64,000 nucleotides of DNA from Eutreptiella sp. 'Long Island Sound 2002' (taxonomy: Eukaryota; Euglenozoa; Euglenophyceae; Eutreptiales; Eutreptiaceae). Both the position numbers and the translations under genes were made by a program. Below are positions 1 to 9,900 of the stretch, in pieces (position 1 is the stretch's first letter; the number at the start of each line of letters is the position of its first letter). The notes beneath the pieces were generated by a model. That model ran no database searches, had not been told where the DNA came from, and saw only the letters and a program-made list of their open reading frames with translations. The DNA is taken from the NCBI GenBank assembly GCA_964036045.1, contig OZ038398.1, positions 25,860,109 to 25,924,108 of the forward strand. Direction: 5' to 3'.

Positions 1-40
1 GTCGCTGACGCCATAATCTGGGTAACAGTCGTCTAGTCCA

Positions 41-101
41 GGGCGTCATGGCACTCGTCGCTAGGGCTCAAGGGTGTAGGTTCGAAACCCTTGCATGTCC
101 A
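41..101 (+). other. tRNA-like block with Pol III B box (F1.1)
   Basis: A perfect B box, GGTTCGAAACC, is at 79-89. An A-box-like TGGCACTCGTCG lies 30 bases upstream at 49-60. The outer 7-mers GGGCGTC and CATGTCC can pair at six positions, two of them wobble, like an acceptor stem. At 61 nt it is too short for a full cloverleaf, so it is best read as a tRNA-derived relic (SINE head) carried by this LTR subfamily. The other copy is at 12174-12234. Confidence 0.45.
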
Positions 102-1216
102 ACTCCTACAAAAGCTCCAGCCTCGCCCCGTCGACCACTTATTCCAATGTGAGTGTTCTGACGACTTGAAAAAACCACATTCTGCTCAATCCACTGTTCA
201 TTTTTCCTGATTACAACATGATGTGGAGAACTGCGAATGTTTGATAATTTGACGTCAATCAACCTTTCTTTGGTCTCCGTTCGGCAGCGTATCGAAAGTC
301 GAGAGCCGAAAGCCACGGAGTGTGCTGCCGTGTTCAGAAAAAACCAAACTCAGGCTTAATTCAGGCAGATTCGGGGTAATCTTGTCTCTGTTGGTCTGTG
401 CATCTTTGGAATTTGGCTACTCGTGCAGATGGAAGCAAATGTACATAGTGTCAACGCCGGCCGGCGACATTCACCCCTACAGGCACCCCCTGTAGTACTG
501 GCTGCACCAGATGCGACGCCAGGAACTCAGATCTTACCTTCATTTGCCGTGATGCTGAAGCTAAAGTCCAGATTCAGATCCAGATTCCTTGAATTTACCT
601 TGAAATCCTCAGGTTTGTCCATCATTCTGCCACTGTTGCACGAAACCCAGACGTCAATTGTTCAGACAACCTTCAGATAGGAGCTCTAGGGACTTCTAAC
701 AGCAACCTCTGAATTCCGTAAGCTTCGTTGTATTTTTGGCACACGCCAATGTGAGCTCAATCCGACCTGAAACTGTCGAAAATGGTGAATCCAAGTGTCT
801 TGTGGGACTCATTCGAAAGATTGGCCTTGTCCAAGTCGATTGACACCGCCGCCACTGTAAATAAAGGACCATTCGGTGTCTCTCAGTTATATACTGTGAG
901 TAAAGCGCCTTCAGCGAACCTTCGGCGCGTTACATGCCAAGGATCCAGGGCCAGCATGTCCCATCATGATGCATCATCACATGATCCACATTTTGATGGA
1001 ATCTGTTAGATGCTCGCGAACCAACGTGCCGGAAAGCACAATTGAGCTGAATAAACGACAATATATATTAACTCTAGTCTAAACGAAAGTGTTAGTAGTT
1101 TCAGTTCTAGACATTCCGCTTCATTTCACCTTCATCTTAGGAAATTTGCTGATTTTAGGACAATTTAGGTTGATTTCCTTGTCATCTCCTCACATTCCTC
1201 GAAGATCTGTCTATAT

Positions 1217-1260
1217 CTAAGTGAACAGAAAAACAACCCTACCTTCTGTGGTTCACTTAG
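1217..1260 (+). other. conserved 3'UTR stem-loop (F1.1)
   Basis: The arms CTAAGTGAAC (1217-1226) and GTTCACTTAG (1251-1260) form a perfect 10-bp stem. The same structure is kept in F1.2, F1.3 and F1.5. In F1.5 both arms have changed together, which supports an RNA role. Confidence 0.6.
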
Positions 1261-1815
1261 GGTCTGCAGACTACATTTGTATTTGTTTGCCCTCTCTGTG
1301 ATTGCTTAATCTCCTTCATCTCAACTCCAATTGACTCTCAATTTTGCTGAATTTTGTGATCATCCACCAGATGCGCCGAATCTGAAGCACATGCTGCACT
1401 TTTCAGAACGAGAAAAGCGGGAGTAACACGATGTAGAGTTCGGCGAGGACACCGTAGCGTGCCCGCGACAGCGAAACTGTGCCAGAGCGCTGAGATGTCA
1501 CTCCATTTCTTGATTCCCCCACTCAATCCACCAATAATCTACCTCATTCTCAACCAGTGCATGGTTTGGTATCGATCCTCGATACGTTTACATGCTTTTT
1601 AGCCCTTAACCTAATGTTTTACTGCACGGAGGACTGTTCGTCACTCTTCATTCTGTCTCATTTCAGGTTCATCCATCCTGATTCAGTGCCAATTCAGCCC
1701 AAATCAGGTCAGATCAAGCAGATTTCGCCCCATCGAGGCTACATTTCTATTTTTTTCTGGGACTTACCCGCACTACGTTCTTCGTTGACGTAGCGACACA
1801 CCCCAGTGTGTTTTT

Positions 1816-1825
1816 GGAGGGGGAG
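1816..1825 (+). other. polypurine tract of F1.1
   Basis: GGAGGGGGAG lies directly before the LTR start. It is preceded by a T run and is identical in F1.2, F1.3 and F1.5. It is the expected primer site for plus-strand DNA synthesis. Confidence 0.85.
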
Positions 1826-2358
1826 TGTAAGTGCGGCTAACCCCCATCTGCTCAGATTTTCACAGATCTGCCCCAGATTGACTACATTTTGGTCATTTTC
1901 TTTGCTTCGGCGGAATCGCCGCCTCGCAGCTCAGTCTCAGGATCAGACCTATATATTTCTGATGTGCCGGATCTGATTCCGCGGTCCATTCTCCGTAAAT
2001 CCGCCGCGTTCCGATCATTTACCTGGAATCGCCATTTGCCGCTGACGCGCGCTCGCGGGCCAGATCGGCCAAATATTTTTCACAATCGGATTTATTTAAA
2101 TCTTTTCAGATAGTTTTGGACACTCAGATGTACTTAGAATAATCCGCATCAATTTTCTTCATAGACTGGGATTTTCTTCCGGATAACACTCAGCATGGAT
2201 CTTGCTTCAGTTGTTGCTGCTCTCGCCTCCGTTGGTGTCCGAGTCTCCGGTTCTACCCCCAACAGCAGCGTTCAGGTCGACTCCTCGCGTGCCTGCCCCA
2301 CTGGTCTTGCCGGCCCCGAGCCCTCCGGCACCATCAACGACCCAGGGCAGCACTTTCA
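1826..2358 (+). repeat. 3' LTR of F1.1 (533 bp)
   Basis: It begins TGTAAGTGCGG and ends GCAGCACTTTCA, so the termini are TG...CA. It contains a TATA-like TATATATT at 1950-1957 and, at 2195, the ATG that opens gag in complete copies. The frame breaks where the LTR meets F2.1 sequence at 2359. Confidence 0.92.
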
Positions 2359-3251
2359 CTAACCCTCTCTGTGAGAGACAGAACCGTGTGATAGAGCAAA
2401 ACTTAAGAGTCCTGATGAAACAGGAGCGCACCAAGGACTGGGTACGCCTAGTGCCCTGGGCAGTTCTGTCCATGAACTCACAGGGGAGCTCTTCTACGGG
2501 TTTCACCCCCCACGAACTGTTCCATGGAGGACGACCTGCTTGGTTCTTCAAAACCCCCTTTCCTGAGGACTTCAAGAGCCCTGTGGGAGATTGGCTAGAA
2601 CACAAGCAGTCTCTGGCTAACCAGGCTGGTACTAACCTGAGGCACATTCGTGACCGTGAACAGAGCCGACGGAACCGCCTACGGCGACCTGCCAGCTTCA
2701 AGGTTGGTGACCTTGTTTTGGTACACCATTCACGCCTACCCTCCTGGCCACGTAACTGCCTACAGGACCCTTACTTTGGACCGTATCGTATCATCAGGAT
2801 AGATGGATCCAGGATCCATGTCAGGTGCAGTCCACGTCTAGGTGGTGAACTGCTATGTGCTCCTAAGCAGTTGAGGCACTATCACTCCCCTGACGACTTG
2901 TCTTGGGATGAGTGGCGCCTCAGCGACAGTGAGATTGAACGTATAGACCTAGAGAACGCTGCCAGTCCAGAGGAGGCAGACGAACTCGAAGAGATGACTG
3001 CCGATGAGATGGCAGTCGATGGTTACTACGTGGTTGCAGGTATTGCTCGTCACGAGTATAAACAGGGCTGGAAATTCCTTACCCTGTGGGATGGCTATGG
3101 GTTGTCCGAGGCGACCTGGGAACCTATGTCAGCCTTCATACAACCAGATGGGAGTATCAACCCCATCTTCCGCACTTACCTCGTTGAGAACAACGAGGGG
3201 CAGCTCCTAACCCGTGCTGAGACTATGTCCCAGCGTAAGAAGCGAAACTAA
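2359..3251 (+). pseudogene. F2.1 pol C-terminus: integrase end and chromodomain
   Basis: The reading frame starts at the F1.1 junction with TNPLCERQ, the segment holding the integrase catalytic Glu, and runs to TAA at 3249-3251. It aligns with the last 300 or so residues of F2.2 Pol: the integrase core end (STGFTPHELFHG), the GPY/F-type region (DPYFGPYRI), then a chromodomain (KFLTLWDGYG...ATWEP) near the C-terminus. By eye identity with F2.2 is roughly half to two thirds. The N-terminal part was cut off by insertion of F1.1. An in-frame chain that begins earlier, inside the F1.1 LTR, is not the gag frame and is accidental. The fragment cannot make a working integrase by itself. Confidence 0.85.
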
Positions 3252-3527
3252 TTACCCTGTGTCAGTCTACTGACCCTGTCTGTGCCCTGCAGACCCACGC
3301 CTATGGCTTCCAGCGTGAGCCAGGTGGCCGCTTATCAAGATTGCAGCCACCCAGCGAGTGTTTGCCTTGTTGACCATGTGTTGCATGGGTACTGCCCTAA
3401 TGTAATGACCTTGGTGAGCCAACGAAGAACGGTGGCTTTCTACACCAGGGGGGAATGACAAGCAAGGTGTTATGAGGCAAGGTGTGTCTTCCCTCCTTGG
3501 GGACAAGCGAGCCCACAGTTAGGACCC
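3252..3527 (+). other. F2.1 non-coding tail, first part
   Basis: This is sequence between the F2.1 pol stop and the F1.2 insertion point, continued at 14497. F2.2 has only about 35 bases in the equivalent place, so F2.1 has roughly 350 extra bases here. I see no gene in it. Confidence 0.6.
3523..3527. repeat. target site duplication of F1.2 (left)
   Basis: GACCC precedes the 5' LTR and is repeated at 14492-14496 just after the 3' LTR. This is the 5-bp duplication expected for Ty3-type integration and fixes the element ends exactly. Confidence 0.92.
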
Positions 3528-4060
3528 TGTAAGTGCGGCTAACCCCCATCTGCTCAGATTTTCTCTGATCTAACCCAGATTGACTACATTTTGGTCATTT
3601 TCTCTGCTTCGGCGGAATCGCCGCCTCGCAGCTCAGTCTCAGGATCAGACCTATATATTTCTGATATGCCGGATCTGATTCCGCAGTCCATTCTCCGTAA
3701 ATCCGCCGCGTTCCGATCATTTAGCTGGAATCGCCATTTGCTGCTGACGCGCGCTCGCGGGCCAGATCGGCCAAATATTTTTCACAATCGGATTTATTTA
3801 AATCTTTTCAGACAGATATGGACACTCAGATGTATTTAGAATAATCCGCATCAATTTTCTTCATAGACTGGGATTTTCTGCCGGATAACAATCAGCATGG
3901 ATCTTGCTTCAGTTGTTGCTGCTCTCGCCTCCGTTGGTGTCCGTGTATCCGGTTCTACCCCCAATAGCAGCGTTCAGGTCGACTCCTCGCGTGCCTGCCC
4001 CACTGGTCTTGCCGGCCCCGAGCCCTCCGGCACCATCAACGACCCAGGGCAGCACTTTCA
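3528..4060 (+). repeat. 5' LTR of F1.2 (533 bp)
   Basis: It is bounded by TG and CA, with GACCC outside and the PBS directly inside. The gag ATG at 3897 is within the LTR, giving 54 codons of Gag before the LTR ends. Confidence 0.95.
3650..3657 (+). promoter_or_regulatory. TATA-like promoter element in the F1 LTR
   Basis: TATATATT lies 247 bases upstream of the gag ATG and is conserved in every F1 LTR in the window (for example 1950). It is the only clear AT-rich core-promoter candidate in the LTR. Transcription from here would give a 5' leader wholly inside the LTR. Confidence 0.5.
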
Positions 4061-6929
4061 TGGTAGCAGAGGCTACCTGAATGTTGTTCCTTTGGTGTCC
4101 CAACCACAGCCCGCTCCCCAGTACGGCCCCGTAGAGCCCGCCGCTTCTGGAGAAGTAACGATTACACTGCCTTGGTGCTGCGCGAACGAGGCCTTGAGAG
4201 GAATGCCTTGCGCGAGTCCAAGCTGCCCAAGAAGGGCACAAATCAGCAGCTGTGGGGACCCAGATTACCACAATCCCAGTCGAAATTGGCCATCGAGCAG
4301 CTGGAATCAGCCGGCCTACGGCGATGGCAACGCTCCGGTAGACCTTACGGAGCTGGCAGGTACCAACATTCCTTACCAATGTCCAACATTTGAGACCACG
4401 GACGCCGATCTTGACGACATTGAGATGGGTGGTCCAGGTGAGGTACCTAGCTATAATCGACCAGCCTCTTGGGCACAATGGGGCGACCATTTGTCCCCAG
4501 AAGTGACCCGTAACCTTGAGGCCCTTGAGGCCCTTTGTCTCTTAGCCACATCTAAGCTGATCGGACAAGAAAGAATAGCCTCTGATTTTTTAATGGAATA
4601 TTTTTTCCTCCTTCAGGACGAAATTAATACCAGGATGTGGTGGCGTTCTCAAGAAGATGATTCTTTTGCCATTTTTTTGCAGATCTGGGAGGCAAGTCCC
4701 TTCCCGAAGTAGAAGACCAAGGCACCTGTTGCCGGGCCCTCCGCCCCTCATCCCCCTGTTTCCATCCGCGACGATCTAGCCGCCGCGGTTGAGGAAGGAA
4801 TTTTAGAGGCGGCCAGGCAGGCAAGCCTGGAAATTAGGGCTGAAGGAGCTCCCCAAGTGGACTCCTGGCTGCGGACCACCGAGATCAGCGGTCCGACAGC
4901 CTGCTCAGGCCCTTCAGGACACCGTATGTACTGTCCTGCCGACTGCTCCTGCAGATTCCAGCGAGATTCTGAGCTCCAATTGCTCAAAGATCAAATGCAA
5001 CTCATCATTCAAACGCTGGGAATAAAAGATCTTTTCAAGACACACATGCGGTCTGAGGGCGCATCATCGGTGGAACAAGTAACAGAACCGTCGGAGGAGG
5101 CGACAGAAATTTTTTCAATTGCTCCTTCGGTGGACTCCAAGACCACTGATGCAAGGATCAGCAGGACCAAGCTAAAGGAAAGGGTTAAAATCTCTCGATC
5201 TGAGAGTAGGACGGCGAAGGCTAGGACTGAGGCTCAGAATGCCAAGCGAACTGCCTCCCGTACTGCCCCTCCTGCTGCTGATTCCAATGCCTTAGCCCAG
5301 CTGTTGCTCGCCCAGACCCTCGCCGGAGCTGGTGTGACGAATGATGCCGCCAAGGTGTCTGCCATTACGGCCGGTGTTGGGCTGGATTCGCTTCTTAATC
5401 CTACTTCATTGCGACTTCGTCAGGTTGCCAAGCAACCGAAGTATAATGGAAACCCCCGACGTTGGCCTCAGTTCCAACGGGAATTTAAATTGTGGGTTAA
5501 GACTCAAAAACTCCAAGATGATCAGTTCCTGATGGCCCTCTTGGACTGCCTTGAGGGAGCGCCGGCCAACACTTGGCTCAGGACCTGGAGTGATCGTGAG
5601 GATACAAGTTCCCCCCTTACCTTTGATGAGGTGTGGGAACAGTTGGAGGTACGTGGATCCCGGCTGCCAGAGGACCATTACCACCAAATGTTGAAGAATT
5701 TTCCTTCATTCTCGCGATTAATCTTGCACGAAGTGCAAGACAAGAGACAGAGCTTCTGGAACTTAGTGGAATAAGCTGAACATTCAGGCGAAAAATTTTC
5801 TAGTGCCGAGCTGAAAAATCTGATTTTTGATAAGATCCCCTCAGAAACTGCCGCCACCCTTCGGAAGAAACAGTCCGAAGAAAAGGTCAAGACCTGGTGG
5901 GCGGAGGTCGAAGGCTTCGATGCCTCGGCCAACAGGTTTTCCGTCAGGGAATCACTTCAAAAGTGTTCCCCCACGTCGTTTTCCAAGGTGAAATTCACTG
6001 AAAACACGTGGAAAATCAAGTTTAATGAACACGAGGATCGGGACTTGTTTGTCCCAGTCCTCAACAGGGGAGTAAGTTTCCATGGCCATCGCCTGAAGGC
6101 CAAGAACTGGGTGTTTTCGTTCACCCCGAAGGAACTCTGGGAAGAGGTTGAGCGGCTCGCCGACGCCGCCAATCAGAATTTCCATGAGGGTCTTGGGGGA
6201 AAACAGAATACCCAGCAAAACACCCAAAATGGGGCCCAAAAGGGCAACAAAAAGGTGAATGACACCCGGAATGTTCAGGATCACTGTAGCATCTGCCTTC
6301 TTTTAGGTTCTACGAACCGAGCTAAGACGCATTCTACTGGTAATCACCGATGGTCTCCTTACGATCACAAGGTGATTGGTGAAAATATCAGTAATCCGCA
6401 GAATTCAGACAGGAATGACAGACAGGTGCATGGTGGAAAGGCTGGAAAAGGGAATCCGACCCCCTCCGGTGGAAACAAAAACCCTGGAGGCCCTGGCGGG
6501 TCCCAAGGCACAGGAAATCGGACTCCATCCGGCTCCGGTGGGCAGCCGAACGGCCAGAAAAATCCCAATAGCAACGCCGGAGGCGGAAATCGAAATCCAG
6601 GCCAAACCCCTCAATCCGGTACAAACAAGGGAAATGCTCCAGGATTCCAGGGTAAAGGTAAGGGAAATCCTTCGGGAACCCCTTCCTCTGGTAAGGGCAG
6701 AGGGCGTGGCGATGGTGGAGGTCCATCATCCGGCGGCCGTGGCCGTGGACGTGGAAAGGGCAACCATCGTGTGGATCAAGTCTCAGGTGCAGATCAGGTG
6801 TCCGATGCGGATCGAGATTACGTTGAAAATGCCTTGAATCCAGCAGATGATCCGTTCCAAGATGAGTGGGTCGACGAATCAGGGTGTGTTCACAATGTTA
6901 ACGCAGTCACTGGAGGTCAGAACGCCTAG
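3897..6929 (+). pseudogene. gag: gag of F1.2, two nonsense mutations
   Basis: Gag forms the virus-like particle and packages the RNA. The frame starts in the LTR (MDLASVVAALAS) and, as in F1.3, should reach the UAG at 6927. TAG at 4710-4712 replaces the GAG codon of F1.3 and TAA at 5772-5774 replaces a GAA, leaving three open pieces. Otherwise the domains match F1.3: a Cys-rich N-terminal segment, an Ala- and Ser-rich middle, a capsid-like stretch (KYNGNPRRWPQFQREFKLWV), a CCHH finger and a Gly/Asn/Pro-rich tail ending in RGRGRGKG. Both lesions are single substitutions, so this copy is recently inactivated. Confidence 0.9.
4061..4076 (+). other. primer-binding site of F1.2, inside the gag frame
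   Basis: TGGTAGCAGAGG follows the LTR end with no gap. It is the exact complement of the 3' end CCTCTGCTACCA known for vertebrate-type initiator tRNA-Met. It also forms part of a perfect hairpin, GGTAGC-AGAG-GCTACC (4062-4077). In the gag frame it encodes HGSRG. Confidence 0.85.
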
Positions 6930-6964
6930 GGGAGCCACGAAAATCGCCCCTCCCCAGGCGATTT
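6927..6964 (+). promoter_or_regulatory. gag-pol readthrough signal (UAG plus possible pseudoknot)
   Basis: UAG at 6927-6929 ends gag, yet pol continues in the same frame with no further stop. Immediately downstream AAATCGCC (6941-6948) pairs with GGCGATTT (6957-6964). The loop contains CTCCCC (6950-6955), complementary to GGGGAG at 6929-6934. This arrangement can form an H-type pseudoknot as in gammaretroviral UAG suppression, although the one-base connector is tight. The block is conserved at 19356-19393, 23771-23808 and 36644-36681. Confidence 0.7.
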
Positions 6965-9900
6965 CAGGCATGATCCCCAGATTCCAGATCGACCATTACT
7001 TGATGTAGGGTCGCTTGTCTCCTCTCCCCTGGATCCGGCAGCGGATCCTTCTGTTGTAGTGGACGAGGTTGGTGTACAGTCCAAGCACAGGGCCCGTCAG
7101 TTTGTCACAAAGCTGTGGGTCTCTGATCGCAAGGGAAATTTCCACCTCGCCACTTGTTTGTGTGACAATGGATCAGAGGTAAATCTCCAATCCAATTCTT
7201 TCTTACCCGACGACTGCGTGTTTGAGTCGCCTCATCCTATTACCCTCGAGGGAGTTTCTGGACATTCTCTCGCATTTGGGCAACGCGGTTGTTATATATC
7301 AACTCATTTGGTCGCTCAAGACCTTTGGGAAGAAGGTAATGTGGAGGAAGTTGTCCTTAAGGATGACTACTTCTATCGTGCCGACATAAAGTATGACCTT
7401 TACTTGGGCCATCCTTGGCTTAGCAAGAACAGGGTGGCGCCCGTAGGTCATCGGCGTTGTTTTTTGCTGGAGTCAGGTCCCTTGGAGCGTCCTGAATTTC
7501 GTTTTTTGCACGCAGGGTTTAAAAGTGCAGAAGAATTTTTGAAGCGAAAGGTTACATCAAAATTTGGCGAAGATGTCACCATTGCAGAGGTGAATGGGAG
7601 TGCCGATTACTCCCGAGAGTTAGAATGTCTTCGTAGGGACTCCCAGCCACGACGCCCTTCGCGCTGGCACGCTTCATCCTACAGAGTTGTCGACAAATGG
7701 CGCGATACAATTTGTGAATATTTTTATGAACACCATTCCTTTTGGCCACAGTATGATGCCTTTGCTAACCGCGAGAACAAGCGCTTTGACAAGCACTTCC
7801 GTGACGCTTGGACCCATAAATGGGACAAGAAGTTATGGATTAATCCTCCGTTTCACTTAATCCAGCAGGTCATCCACAAAATCAAGCAAGATAAAACCCA
7901 GGCGATTTTAGTTGTGCCCTTGTGGGACGACAAGCCTTGGTTTCAGGAATTACAAGACATTTGTGTTGATTACATCGAACTTCCCAGGAAGATTAAGCTG
8001 TATGCCAGGGACGACACAGGTCCCCTGCCACAGCGGTCCTGGAGTTCGCTTGCATTCCTGGTGGATGGAAAGCTTTCTGACTCTAATTCTGCTGATTCTG
8101 GTACTGATTCCTGTGTTGGGTCTGAATCTGAGGTTGAGCGTGGTACTGATGATGAATCTATTTTTTCTGATTTTTGTCCGTCAGATACCCAAGGTGATCC
8201 AACGTCAAATGGATCCGCCTCGTCTCCCTCTTCCCCAATACGATCGACATCGAAAAGAATCTTCAGTGCACGGGCGAAGAAAAATTTCAAATCACGCCGC
8301 AAATTCAGAGTTTTTTATGAAAAACCCCGTGTGGAAGCTTTCATAGATGCTTTCGAGGAGCTGGATCACGAAGAGAATCTCTGGAATGTCGACACTCGAC
8401 CCACCTATCTTCAAGAGGCAGTTGATACGGACCTTTTTAGGGACATCCGTAGGAAGATTCTTCCTGCCAAGGCCGAAGAAGTCGCCAAAGTTTTTTCGAC
8501 AGTAATTCCTGGCGATCAGGTGGACACTGAGTTGTGTTCCAAGACAAGAGAAAAGATTTTTGAGGAACGGAAGGACACGACCCTTTCGGGGAAGTTGATC
8601 AAAGACCCCCCTGTCCGTGGGCAGTTCGGTGAAGCCTTCATCGAGCTTCGTGAAGGTTACAAGGCGAAGAAACAGCGTCCTTATGAGAACCATGGACATA
8701 AACATGAGATCCTCAGAAAAATAATCGAGAGAAATCTCAGGGAATTTGGTTGGCTTGAGGGTTGTATGACCAGCGAATGGTGCTGTGCACCCTTCACAGT
8801 CCCGAAGCCGCCGCCTGCAGACCAGAACACTATTGATGGTTGGCGAATGGTTGTTGATTTTCGCAATCTCAACGCCGAAACCAAGGCGGATTCACACCCC
8901 CTGCCCCTCATTGAGGAGGAAATCGCCAAAAGGGCAAGAGGTCGTTTGTTTTCTGTGCTGGATCTCCGTCACGGCTTTCACCAAATGCCGTTAAGGAAGG
9001 ACAGCCGACCTCTCACCTGTATGTGCACGCCATGTGGCCCAGTCCAGTGGACGGTCATGCCCATGGGCCTGAAGAATGCCCCTTCGTTTTTTCAAAGAAT
9101 GATGGAGGATGTGCTTTTTACAGCTCATCCTGAGCTTCGTGCCTTCGTGAGTGTGTACATAGATGACATAATCATCGCGACGGAGGGGGAGGGACTGACC
9201 GAAGCCGAGCTGGTGGCCCTACATGAAAAGCAGCTGAACCAGGTTTTGGACATTCTTGATGCCAATCAGCTGATTTGTGGGCCAAAGAAGGGAAAATTAT
9301 TTCTAAAATCAGTCGAATTTTGTGGTTCTCTCCTTGAGAATGGCACCCGACGACCCAGTCCAGGGAAGCTCGTCGCTATTCAGAAGTGGAAGCGCCCTGA
9401 GACGATCACGGAATTGAGAGGATTCCTGGGTTGTTGCAATTTTTACCATACTTTTGTGCCGAATTATGCCAAATTTGCTGCCCCCCTCACTGAATTATTG
9501 AAGGTAGGGAGAGATGCGGGCAAGGCAGGTTCAAAGGTTCGTGTCAAGTGGACTGACGAGTGCGAGGAGGCCTTCCATCACTTGAAGGCGGCCCTCTGCG
9601 AAGTCGCCACGTTGCATGTGCCGCAATTTGACCGACCCTTCTACATAAGAACCGACGCTTCTAGGTACGCGATCGGAGCTGTCCTTGAACAGGTTGATGA
9701 AGCCACAGGTGATCATTACCCTCTTGCATTTTGGTCTCGGAAGCTAGCCCCACGCCAAATGCAATGGTCGCCGCGCGAGCAAGAAACATATGCCATAATC
9801 TGTGCGCTGAAAAAGTACCAATCGTGGGTTGACACCAATCGAGTTGAGGTCCAGACGGATCATCGATCTCTGGAGTATTGGGCCACCGAACACATTGATA

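Larger units (their letters stand above)
1..1825 (+). other. F1.1 3' untranslated region
   Basis: This 1.8-kb stretch lies between pol and the 3' LTR of family 1. It aligns along its length with 12132-13958, and apart from the left block with 28957-30601 and 56184-57828. No long reading frame is present. It holds a tRNA-like block near the left edge, a stem-loop at 1217-1260 and the polypurine tract at its end. A short 85-codon frame at 423-680 is open in all four copies; I do not call it a gene. Confidence 0.8.
1..2358 (+). mobile_element. F1.1: right end of a family-1 Ty3/gypsy chromovirus
   Basis: The window opens in the non-coding stretch that follows pol in family 1; base 1 matches the segment that begins near 12132 of F1.2. 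It runs through the polypurine tract into a complete 3' LTR at 1826-2358. The rest of the element lies before base 1. It belongs to the same subfamily as F1.2, because its LTR starts TGTAAGTGCGGCTAACCC and it carries the extra tRNA-like block absent from F1.3 and F1.5. It is inserted in the integrase region of F2.1. The expected 5-bp target duplication would be CTAAC at 2359-2363, but the left end is not visible to confirm it. Confidence 0.9.

Noticed and set aside
41-101. A functional tRNA gene
   Set aside because: Only 61 nt, no anticodon arm and a weak T stem; at most a tRNA-derived relic.
782-1009. A 75-codon frame in the F1 3'UTR, also at 12915
   Set aside because: It is broken in F1.3 and rearranged in F1.5, so it is not conserved as a protein.
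2202-3251. A single 349-codon protein starting in the F1.1 LTR
   Set aside because: The start (2202) is not in the gag frame (ATG 2195); the first 50 residues are chance translation of the LTR and only the part after 2359 is real F2.1 pol.
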